Source: Lapidilactobacillus dextrinicus DSM 20335
GTDB lineage: Bacteria > Bacillota > Bacilli > Lactobacillales > Lactobacillaceae
Assembly (NCBI RefSeq): GCF_001436095.1
Contig: NZ_AYYK01000003.1
Coordinates: 1 to 64,000, forward strand
Direction: 5' to 3'
DNA: 64,000 nucleotides
Both the position numbers and the translations under genes were made by a program. Of this stretch, positions 56,548 to 64,000 are shown piece by piece (positions within the stretch are counted from its first letter, which is position 1; each line of letters begins with the position of its first letter). The notes under the pieces were generated by a model that ran no database searches, was not told where the DNA came from, and was given only the letters and a program-made list of their open reading frames with translations.

Positions 56548-58746
56548 ATGAATATCACTGAAATTGACACGCGTTTAGGTACTAAAAATAATTTTCGTTT
56601 TTCAAACGGCAATACCTTGCCTTTAACTAGCGCGCCGTTTGCAATGAATTTCTTTACCGTTCAAAACGATGGCAGTCAAGGCAGCTGGTTCTTTGATCCA
56701 GATTCTCGCCGCTTTGAAGGTTTCCGTGTTACCCACCAACCTAGTCCTTGGATGGGCGACTTTCAGCATTTACAAATCTTGCCAATTAGTATTGCACCTG
56801 AAACAACTATTAGTGATCCTGCCGGTTCTTTTGATAATACGACCGCATTATTTGCCCCAACTCAATTACAACTTCACGATTTACGTTATGATATTGCCAG
56901 CCAATTAGTCCCTTCAACGTATGGCGCAATTTTGACTAGCCACTATCCTGACAGTCAAAACTCAGGGATTCAATTAGAGCTACCTGGCAAATTCGATTTA
57001 ACTTTAAGTTCGTACCAAATTAGTGGTTGGATTTCTAACTTTTCTGGTTGTGAAGATCCAGAATTTAAAATGTATGTCGTTTTCAACTTCTCTCAACCAC
57101 TTAACCTAACCAGAACAAAATTACTAACGGCCAATTGCCAAGCTGTTGAAATTAGTGATCAAACACACCTTAAAGGTACTGATTTACGTCTCTGTGCTTT
57201 CTTTAACGGTCAGGAAAATAGCTTGCAATTTGCTAGTTCATTCATCTCCCTTGAACAGGCACAGCTTAATTTAAGTCGCCAACTCGGTAAAGGACCTAAA
57301 CAACAATTAATAGAGGTTATAGATGCTTGGCAACACTATTTCCAACGAATTGAAATTAATGATCGCCAACACGCCGATCGTGTTAAAACTTTTTATACTA
57401 TGCTGTACCGGATGTTTCTCTTCCCTCAGAAGTTCTATGAACTAGATGAACAGAAACAACCAATTCATTATGATACTAAAGCCAAAATGACTAAGCCCGG
57501 CATTTTATATACGAACAACGGTTTCTGGGACACCTATAAGACGGTTTATCCGCTCTACTCACTTATTGCCCCAGAATTACTTCAAGAGATGCTGCAAGGC
57601 TTTTTAACCAGCTATCGAGAAAGTGGCTTCTTACCTAAGTGGTTATCTCCAGATGAACGTGGCCTAATGCCTGGCACTTTAATTGATGCCGTTATAGCGG
57701 ATGCTGCACGTAAAGACTTAATCGCACCAACTGAACTCAACGAGTTTTTAGAAGCCATGATTAAGAGCGCCACGGTTCAAAGCGACGATCCTAAATACGG
57801 TCGTCGGGGAACACTAGACTACTTGAAGTATGGTTATGTTCCAGACACACATGATGAAAGTGTTAATCACACGCTAGATTATGCTTATAGCGATTATTGT
57901 ATTTCAGTCGTTGCTGAAAAGTTAGGCCAAACTGAATTGGCGAAAAAATATCGTCAAAGCGCCCTGAACTATCAAAATATTTTTGACCCTGAAGTTGGGT
58001 TCGTACGCCCTAAAGATCCAAATGGGCATTTTGAAAAAGATTTTTCTCCGATTGAATGGGGACACGGTTATACAGAAGGTAGTGCTTGGCAAAACGGTTT
58101 TGCCGTTTATCAAGATGTTGCTGGGTTGAGTCAACTCTATGGCAGCGCCGATGCCTTTTACCATAAATTAGTTGAATTAGTTAACACACCACCTAAATTT
58201 GATGTTGGTGCGTACGGATTTGAAATTCATGAAATCTCAGAAATGGTGGCCTTAAACTTTGGTCAGTTAGCCATGTCAAATCAACCAAGTTTCCACATTC
58301 CTTATTTATTCACGTATGTTAAGCACCCTGAAATGACCCAATTATTAGTCAAACAATTATTACTGACATCATTTGCTGCTAGTCCAACTGGATTCCCTGG
58401 TGACGAAGATAATGGTTCGATGGCCGGTTGGTATGCTTTATCTGCCTTAGGCTTTTATCCGGTTACACCTGGTAGTGGTGAATATGTTTTAGGCATGCCA
58501 ATTTTTGATCAAGTTATTCTGCATTTAACAGCAGACAAGACCTTTGAATTACAAACTAAACATAATTTTGACCAAAATCAATTCGTTAAAGCACGCCAAT
58601 TTAATGGTCAAGATTATCATATGAGTTACCTCACTCATGAAGATTTCATGGCTGGCGGACAATTAACAGTTGATTTAGGATTAGCACCAGATCCTCGTTC
58701 TTTAAGTAATGACGAACTTCCATATTCAATTAGTCATCATGCATAA
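56548..58746 (+). CDS. GH92 alpha-mannosidase
   Basis: 732 residues. ALL GH92 landmarks are present: YTNNGFWDTYKTVYPLYSL, WLSPDERGLMPGTLIDAVIA, the acid Glu510 in TEGSAWQ, and GDEDNGSMAGWYALSALG (618-635) with the base Asp619/Asp621. These calcium-dependent exo-enzymes mostly cleave alpha-1,2-mannose. Unlike most Bacteroides members it has no signal peptide, so it works on imported glycans. AAGGAG precedes the ATG, right after the regulator gene; a terminator follows. Confidence 0.93.
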   Translation: MNITEIDTRLGTKNNFRFSNGNTLPLTSAPFAMNFFTVQNDGSQGSWFFDPDSRRFEGFRVTHQPSPWMGDFQHLQILPISIAPETTISDPAGSFDNTTALFAPTQLQLHDLRYDIASQLVPSTYGAILTSHYPDSQNSGIQLELPGKFDLTLSSYQISGWISNFSGCEDPEFKMYVVFNFSQPLNLTRTKLLTANCQAVEISDQTHLKGTDLRLCAFFNGQENSLQFASSFISLEQAQLNLSRQLGKGPKQQLIEVIDAWQHYFQRIEINDRQHADRVKTFYTMLYRMFLFPQKFYELDEQKQPIHYDTKAKMTKPGILYTNNGFWDTYKTVYPLYSLIAPELLQEMLQGFLTSYRESGFLPKWLSPDERGLMPGTLIDAVIADAARKDLIAPTELNEFLEAMIKSATVQSDDPKYGRRGTLDYLKYGYVPDTHDESVNHTLDYAYSDYCISVVAEKLGQTELAKKYRQSALNYQNIFDPEVGFVRPKDPNGHFEKDFSPIEWGHGYTEGSAWQNGFAVYQDVAGLSQLYGSADAFYHKLVELVNTPPKFDVGAYGFEIHEISEMVALNFGQLAMSNQPSFHIPYLFTYVKHPEMTQLLVKQLLLTSFAASPTGFPGDEDNGSMAGWYALSALGFYPVTPGSGEYVLGMPIFDQVILHLTADKTFELQTKHNFDQNQFVKARQFNGQDYHMSYLTHEDFMAGGQLTVDLGLAPDPRSLSNDELPYSISHHA

Positions 58747-58752
58747 CTACAA

Positions 58753-58792
58753 AAAATCCCTGAAGATTTTTGACTAAATCTTCAGGGATTTT
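58753..58792. terminator. bidirectional terminator after GH92
   Basis: AAAATCCCTGAAGATTT and complement around a 6-base loop, with A- and T-runs, between convergent genes. Confidence 0.9.
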
Positions 58793-58797
58793 ATATT

Positions 58798-60258
58798 TTA
58801 TGAAGTCATGCCGGCGCCTTCACGATATTCTAACGGCGTCATACCTGTCTGTTGCTTAAAAATTTTATAGAAGTAGCTTTGGTTTTGATAACCAACTTCA
58901 GTCGCAATATAATTAACATCTAAATTCGAATTATGCAACATATCCAAGGCAATATTGGTTCGATAATCATTTAAATATTGCGAGAAACTACGGCCAGTAT
59001 CTTGTTTAAATAATTGTCCTAAGTAAACTGGATTTAAATGAAGTTCCTCAGCAACAGAACTTAACGATAGTGCCTCGCGATAACGCTGCTCCACAATTCG
59101 ACAAGTCGCTAAAACGTTATGCGAAAACTTCCGTTTATCTTCTGTGGTTTGTTCAAAGACCGTCATGATGATCTGGACAATCTTGGAAACAACTGTCGCT
59201 TCATTAATTGCCGCAATTGCCCTAGATTTAACATTCATAATAGACAACCGCTCACTTAAAACCATTAAGACAATTAATGCAAACTGACGGACTAAAATAT
59301 CAGTTACCTGAGCTGCCTCTAGTTGTTGCAGTTGCTTCAAAAACCAATCTTTAAATGCCTCTTGATCTAGACCAGACATTGCCTTTTTAACTTCAGAATA
59401 ACCTGGTAGTATTGGCATCTCATTAGATTTTTCGTTTTCGACTAATACTTGTAAGCCCGCCGGAATCTCAAAAAAATACTGCCGAGCAATCTCTGTTTTT
59501 AATTTTTCATAAGCATGAGGTAAAGCCGAAGGTGTTGTAATTGCAGTGCCAATTAACATAGGTCGATGTGAATCGCCCACTCTTTGTGGTGCATGATTAA
59601 CAAAATTATTCAGCGCAATATTGCTACCTTGAAATAAAATAATGTAATCCTTATTACGCGTAAAATAACCACAAATATTAGCAGCATTGTTTAAATAATC
59701 TGCAAGTTCTTCTGGTGGTAACGGATTGAGCACACCAATTAAACGAATAATTTGTTTAGGATCGAGAAAATCTAACTGCAACTGTTGAACTAATTTGGAA
59801 CGTTTTTCTTCACTATTTTCCATTAATAGCGCGCGAACTTGAAGTTGCTTAGCCAAATTATCATTTTGAAGCTGAACATGTCGCTGCTCAATTTGGGCAA
59901 TAGCACCGCGTAATGTTTCAATTAGCTCTTGCGTATCAATTGGCTTACGTAAATAGTTTACAGCATGTTGGCGCAAACCAGCGCGAACATAATCAAAATC
60001 AGAATAACCAGAAATAACAATTAATTCCATATTTGGTCGAATATTTTTGGCCTGAGCCACAAAAGTGGGGCCATCAATCTCGGGCATATTCATATCAGAT
60101 ATTAAAATATCCATTGGTTCATGTCGTAATATCTCGAGAGCCTGCGCTGGATTTTGTTCAGTGACAGCTAACTCCAGACCAAGACTATTCCAATCAATAA
60201 TTTTACGGTATCCCCGCAGTAACATATACTCATCATCAACAATCATGACTTTCAGCAT
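58798..60258 (-). CDS. YesN-type response regulator (REC plus AraC helix-turn-helix)
   Basis: 486 residues. An N-terminal receiver domain with VMIVDDE, phosphoacceptor Asp55 in LISDMNMPEIDG and Lys in LRKPID; a long middle region of about 250 residues; and a C-terminal AraC pair of helix-turn-helix motifs (SSVAEELHLNPVYLGQLFKQ and SYFYKIFKQQTGMTPLEYR). It likely turns on the sugar transport genes next to it. The ATG at 60258 follows GAGGTGA; the GTG two codons earlier is too close. The start overlaps the kinase gene by 23 bases. Confidence 0.92.
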   Translation of the reverse strand: MLKVMIVDDEYMLLRGYRKIIDWNSLGLELAVTEQNPAQALEILRHEPMDILISDMNMPEIDGPTFVAQAKNIRPNMELIVISGYSDFDYVRAGLRQHAVNYLRKPIDTQELIETLRGAIAQIEQRHVQLQNDNLAKQLQVRALLMENSEEKRSKLVQQLQLDFLDPKQIIRLIGVLNPLPPEELADYLNNAANICGYFTRNKDYIILFQGSNIALNNFVNHAPQRVGDSHRPMLIGTAITTPSALPHAYEKLKTEIARQYFFEIPAGLQVLVENEKSNEMPILPGYSEVKKAMSGLDQEAFKDWFLKQLQQLEAAQVTDILVRQFALIVLMVLSERLSIMNVKSRAIAAINEATVVSKIVQIIMTVFEQTTEDKRKFSHNVLATCRIVEQRYREALSLSSVAEELHLNPVYLGQLFKQDTGRSFSQYLNDYRTNIALDMLHNSNLDVNYIATEVGYQNQSYFYKIFKQQTGMTPLEYREGAGMTS

Positions 60259-61954
60259 CTTCACCGTTCACCTCGTTTTTAAAACAAATCCGTAATTCAA
60301 CGCCTTGCTTACCATCGCTATCGATTGACATATCAAAAGAATTACCAAAATAATCCTTCATTCGTAAATAAACATTTTGTAACCCAATTGATGTACGTTC
60401 TTCAACATTATTAGGATCACGCATTTCACTATTAATCTTTTGTAACTGCTCTGTTGTAAGCGGGCGACCATTATTTTTCACTAAAATATTAGTTTGAGCA
60501 CCGTCACGCCAAGACTTAATACTCAACGCGTTATCTGTGTGCCTAAAGTCAACACCATGTACAAAATAGTTTTCGACAATTGGCTGTAAGGTAAATTTCG
60601 GCAAGCGAACGCTAGCAACACTAGGGTCTGTTTTAATTTGATAAGCTAAACGATCAGGGAAACGCACTTGATATAAGAAAACATATTTTTCAACAAAAGA
60701 TAACTCATCTTTTAACGTGCTTTGTGGCGAAAAATCAGTGTTGTTTCTCAATAAAGCCGCAAAATTATAAACAACATTAGCTAACTCCGGCTGATTGGCA
60801 TCAATAGCCGCCATTCGAATATATTCTAACGTATTAGATAAGAAATGCGGGTTAATTTGTGCTTGAAGCGCCCGAATATTGGCCGACTGATTGGCAATCT
60901 TTAATTGATAAATGGTATAAACGTGATTATGAATCTCATCTAGCATATTGTTAATTCCTACCGCCAAAACCTGTAGATCAGTATTCTGTGGGATAATAGC
61001 AACCCGTGCATCAAGATTACCCTTACTAAAAGTTGCGACTGTATCAACAATAGTGCCCAGTTGTTTTTGATAATGACGGAAGGTTAACCGAAGTCCTCCA
61101 CTTAAAAGCAATAATAAAATCAGTCCAAATAACATAGATGGTAAAATCTGTAAAAATGTTAATTGGAAGAATTTTGCGCGATTCACCACCATTAAAATGG
61201 TAGAACCTGCAGGCAACACTTTTTTAATAACTTGATAGGCGTGTAGATCATCCAAGCGTTTTTGATTAGCTGCTTTTTTAATAATTCGTTGTTCGGATAC
61301 AGGAACGTGTTCACCGGCAAAGTAAAAAGCCGGCTCGTTTTGATCCGTGCGCATTAAAATTTGCATTGGGCGAATCGTTGTCAGTTGAGCGAAACGTTTC
61401 TTTAACTCGCGTTGGCTGAACATAATTCCCACGACGCCATCTGCTTCTAACGTATACTGATTAATTAATGGTGCTGTAACTGCTAAAGGGTCATGAGCTA
61501 ACTTACTTTTACTGGAGACTAATTTTCCACCAGGATTATCTTGTGTGGCTACAAAAACCTGCTTTTGGTCAGCAAGACGTAACGTCAATTTATTGATGTT
61601 TTCATGCTGCATCAGAAATGTTCGTACCTCATTAGGCCAGAAAAAATATTTCCCTGAAGCAATTGTTGCATCAGTTGCATAGTCACTATATTTAGTTAGC
61701 GATGTCGAAAAATACTTGTTAATATTCTGAATAGTATCTGGATTATCGACTAATTGCGTTGCAAATTGGGTTGCAACTTGTTGATTTTGAGCGATTGATT
61801 CTGAAAGCTGCGTTATAACGGTTGTTTCAGCTTGGCTTAATTCCGAATTATAGTTCCGAACACTAGACCAAGCAAATAAAGCCGTGGCGACAATCACTGT
61901 TATCGTCAAAACAGTGGTATAAAGATTAATTAATCTAATAAAACTTGACTTCAT
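60236..61954 (-). CDS. YesM/LytS-type sensor histidine kinase
   Basis: 572 residues. Two membrane helices (about 10-30 and 265-290) flank an extracellular sensor of ~235 residues. A HAMP-like linker follows, then the His_kinase domain with phosphoacceptor His370 in QINPHFLSNTLEYI and an ATPase domain (LQPIVENYFVHGVDF, IGLQNVYLRMKDYFG). This class senses extracellular or binding-protein-bound sugars. GGAGG precedes the ATG. Operon: YesL-like, kinase, regulator. Confidence 0.92.
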   Translation of the reverse strand: MKSSFIRLINLYTTVLTITVIVATALFAWSSVRNYNSELSQAETTVITQLSESIAQNQQVATQFATQLVDNPDTIQNINKYFSTSLTKYSDYATDATIASGKYFFWPNEVRTFLMQHENINKLTLRLADQKQVFVATQDNPGGKLVSSKSKLAHDPLAVTAPLINQYTLEADGVVGIMFSQRELKKRFAQLTTIRPMQILMRTDQNEPAFYFAGEHVPVSEQRIIKKAANQKRLDDLHAYQVIKKVLPAGSTILMVVNRAKFFQLTFLQILPSMLFGLILLLLLSGGLRLTFRHYQKQLGTIVDTVATFSKGNLDARVAIIPQNTDLQVLAVGINNMLDEIHNHVYTIYQLKIANQSANIRALQAQINPHFLSNTLEYIRMAAIDANQPELANVVYNFAALLRNNTDFSPQSTLKDELSFVEKYVFLYQVRFPDRLAYQIKTDPSVASVRLPKFTLQPIVENYFVHGVDFRHTDNALSIKSWRDGAQTNILVKNNGRPLTTEQLQKINSEMRDPNNVEERTSIGLQNVYLRMKDYFGNSFDMSIDSDGKQGVELRICFKNEVNGEDAESHDC

Positions 61955-61980
61955 CTAATCGTTCCTCCAACTTTGTTGAT

Positions 61981-62586
61981 TTACGATAGGAAGTTATCTA
62001 TTTGTTTATACCACTTGCGTGAGAACCAATTTGCAAAGACAATGTACGCCCCTGGTGCTAAGAACAGGATAATTCCAGGCCACTTAGCAGCTGCCATTAT
62101 TAACGCAATTGTCATAATTAAGAACAACAATAATCGGGAGAAATTACTAAAGAATTGAGCGGTAGCTAATTTAAGTGCATTGACAAAAGAAACGTCATAA
62201 CGCGAGCGAATGAGTAAGGTAAAAATACCTAAGCTAAAAGCCATTGCAATAGCAAAAATAATAACAAACTGAATAATCAAGATCCAAGCTTCTTTGATCT
62301 GCGTACTTAAATACAAATTATAGGCTAGGAGGGCTAATATGCCCAAAAATAGCCAAGCATGTAAGTTAATTTGCCAAAAATTAGTTTTAAATTGGTGCCA
62401 AGCGTCCTTGAGATGATAATTCTGATATTGCCATTGATTATCCATAAACATTTCAGTTACTGCTCGTAATGACGGACCGATACCCAAAACAACCAAACCC
62501 GCAACTGTAAAAATCCAAAAATAAATCGTCATTAAAAAAATGACATAAACTTTAATAAAAACATTCTGGGCCGTTTGTCCAATCAT
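61981..62586 (-). CDS. YesL-like DUF624 membrane protein
   Basis: 201 residues with about five membrane helices; the N-terminal TVAGLVVLGIGPSLRAVTEM is the DUF624/YesL signature. Function unknown; it regularly accompanies YesM/YesN two-component systems and LplA-type sugar importers, as here. GAGGAG precedes the ATG. First gene of the three-gene signalling operon. The 260 bases upstream (62587-62846) hold a terminator and the presumed promoter. Confidence 0.87.
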   Translation of the reverse strand: MIGQTAQNVFIKVYVIFLMTIYFWIFTVAGLVVLGIGPSLRAVTEMFMDNQWQYQNYHLKDAWHQFKTNFWQINLHAWLFLGILALLAYNLYLSTQIKEAWILIIQFVIIFAIAMAFSLGIFTLLIRSRYDVSFVNALKLATAQFFSNFSRLLLFLIMTIALIMAAAKWPGIILFLAPGAYIVFANWFSRKWYKQIDNFLS

Positions 62587-62768
62587 TGTTCTATCTCCTC
62601 ATTCAATCAACATTTATCCTTCAGATATCTATCTTAGCATATCAGAAAATCAATGCTTTCTAAACCTAATTTTCTGCAACTTACTATGCCAATATCTTGA
62701 CCAACTTTTTAAATCGATCATCTTTCGTCAAACCTCATATTCCACCTGAAATATGACCGTTAACTCAA

Positions 62769-62804
62769 CAAAATACCTAGATCAACTATGGTCTAGGTAT
62801 TTTG
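62769..62804. terminator. terminator of the binding-protein gene
   Basis: Perfect 13-bp arms CAAAATACCTAGA and complement around a 10-base loop, 43 bases beyond the stop. Confidence 0.85.
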
Positions 62805-62846
62805 AACTTAATACTTATTCAACTTGCCAATCATAAAAGATCGGAA

Positions 62847-64000
62847 TTATTTCTTAGCTAAGAAGTCGTTATATTGTTTTTGTAAAGTTGCTTGTACTTT
62901 ATCGTAACCAGCAGCCTTCAATTCCTTATCCATCTTCTTGATTGTTGAAACAGGATCAGCAGTACCTGTGTTTAAAATATCAAGATATTTACTCATAACG
63001 TTAGATAAGTTAGTAACTTCTGTCTTAACTTTGCTTGTATCAGGATTAAAGCCAAGAGCTACAGATTCTTTAGCATCTTTAATGCTTTGATCACGTTTAT
63101 CAATCATTTCATTTGTAACAGAATCTTGTGTGTAAAGGATGTTGTTGTTACCCATCATCCAAGCACCGATGAAGTAATTTGGTTTGTACTTGTCAGTAAT
63201 CTTAATCTTGCCCTTAGCTTTGTCAGTAAAGTTCCATTGTTGACCTTCAAGACCCCAAGTAATGTTGTTTAAGAGTGTCTTATCAGTGTTCAATAAATTC
63301 AATACTTTAACAGCAGCTTCTTTATGCTTAGATGTCTTAGAAACAGCCCAAACGGCAACTTGTGCTTGTGCAGAAGACTTGTATGGATCTGTAATTGGTT
63401 TAGAGATCATCTTCTTGCCACCGGCGTTGTTGATTAAAGTGGTATCACCATAATCGTATGGTCCTTGTGTTTCTTGGCGAACGAACCAAGTGTTGTCTTG
63501 CAAGTTATATTGAGTTGTAGCGGTTGCTGCATCTTGAGGGATGTAGCCTTTTTGGTAGAAGCCATGTAAAGTCTTCAAGATATCTTGCATTTCTGGTGTG
63601 TCATAAGCATTCATGATCTTCTTGCTCTTGCCACTAGAATCAATAGCAAATGGTAAACCATTACCTAGAGGGAAGTCCATGCTCTTAGGTGAAGCTTTAA
63701 AACCTTGACCAATAGCAAAGGCAGCGACGCCAGGGTTTTCTTTATGGAACTTAGCTAATGCTGGTTCCATACTCTTATAAGAATTAACATTGTTAATGTC
63801 AATCTTATATTTATCTAGAAAATCTTGATTGAATGTCAAAGCATTTTGTGCATAAACATTGGCATTGATTGGGAAACCATAAATCTTATCGTTAACGGTA
63901 ACGCCTTTCCAGTATGCAGGATCAACAGCGTCGTATGCTTTTTTAGCATCTTTCTGCAATAACTTCGTAATATCTGCATAGGCGCCTTTAGCAGCGTTAG
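62847..64000 (-). CDS. LplA-type sugar-binding lipoprotein (partial, runs off the window)
   Basis: At least 384 residues of the C-terminal part of a large (~500-residue) binding protein of the LplA/YtcQ type. The frame stays open to base 64000, so the signal peptide and lipobox are outside the window; the first Leu codon usable as a start (63959) is internal. KIYGFPINANVYAQNAL and VAVWAVSKTSKHKEAAVKVL are binding-protein features; the end resembles DUF3502 (VMSKYLDILNTGTADPVSTI). Next to YesL, a YesM/YesN pair and three alpha-mannosidases it is the likely binding protein for manno-oligosaccharides or N-glycans, comparable to NgtS of Streptococcus pneumoniae. Permeases are expected upstream. 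Confidence 0.85.
   Translation of the reverse strand, partial: NAAKGAYADITKLLQKDAKKAYDAVDPAYWKGVTVNDKIYGFPINANVYAQNALTFNQDFLDKYKIDINNVNSYKSMEPALAKFHKENPGVAAFAIGQGFKASPKSMDFPLGNGLPFAIDSSGKSKKIMNAYDTPEMQDILKTLHGFYQKGYIPQDAATATTQYNLQDNTWFVRQETQGPYDYGDTTLINNAGGKKMISKPITDPYKSSAQAQVAVWAVSKTSKHKEAAVKVLNLLNTDKTLLNNITWGLEGQQWNFTDKAKGKIKITDKYKPNYFIGAWMMGNNNILYTQDSVTNEMIDKRDQSIKDAKESVALGFNPDTSKVKTEVTNLSNVMSKYLDILNTGTADPVSTIKKMDKELKAAGYDKVQATLQKQYNDFLAKK

Noticed and set aside
61390-61399. Third GAAACGTTTC palindrome.
   Set aside because: It lies inside the histidine kinase coding sequence, far from any start; chance is the simpler explanation.

Overview
The window looks like chromosomal DNA of a low-GC Gram-positive lactic acid bacterium, most likely a lactobacillus. 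The evidence is the AT-rich base use, GGAGG-type ribosome binding sites, xylulose-5-phosphate/fructose-6-phosphate phosphoketolase, class II GalT, NADH oxidase, ComK- and ComX/SigH-like competence regulators, paired DUF1659/DUF2922 genes and LytR-CpsA-Psr and P60 cell-wall proteins. I saw no rRNA, tRNA, CRISPR array, phage or insertion sequence.

Region by region. (1) 1-7.4 kb: competence regulators (a ComX/SigH-like sigma factor and a comK broken by an in-frame stop), a secreted NlpC/P60 hydrolase with a probable WalR box, a DUF1659/DUF2922 pair, an unrecognised membrane-anchored protein and an LCP ligase. (2) 7.4-20 kb: an ABC exporter, glutathione peroxidase, two alpha/beta hydrolases, a glycosyltransferase, a tyrosine phosphatase, MgtC, NADH oxidase and an EIIB-like orphan. 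(3) 20-25 kb: galE-galK-galT with divergent galR. (4) 25-31 kb: ribokinase, ribulose-phosphate epimerase, phosphoketolase and a GntR regulator, which together route pentoses into the phosphoketolase pathway. (5) 31-34 kb: a lipoprotein, glycerol kinase, a frameshifted GyrI-like gene and an endonuclease/exonuclease/phosphatase-family protein. (6) 34.4-49.5 kb: a ten-gene minus-strand sugar locus (GH3, GH94, ABC binding protein, two permeases, LacI, GH35, GH13, a second endonuclease/exonuclease/phosphatase protein, YitT). It closely resembles systems for beta-1,2-gluco-oligosaccharides (sophoro-oligosaccharides). (7) 50-64 kb: an alpha-mannoside locus with GH38, GH125 and GH92, a ROK kinase, a GntR-type regulator, a YesM/YesN-type two-component system with a YesL-like protein, and an LplA-type binding protein cut by the window end. 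It looks like a pathway for importing and trimming N-glycan or mannan oligosaccharides inside the cell.

How it works together: the two large loci each pair an oligosaccharide importer with cytoplasmic enzymes (none of the glycosidases has a signal peptide), so degradation is 'import first, then cut'. Neither locus encodes a transporter ATPase in the window, so a shared MsmK-type ATPase elsewhere is expected.

The least explained signal is a family of about 135-145-bp intergenic repeats (four copies, near 7.5, 7.7, 12.2 and 53.8 kb). Their ends are inverted repeats and their internal hairpins keep base pairing through compensating changes. A second is an array of stem-loops with UGCCC loops at 16.4-16.6 kb, ahead of a decayed mini-ORF.
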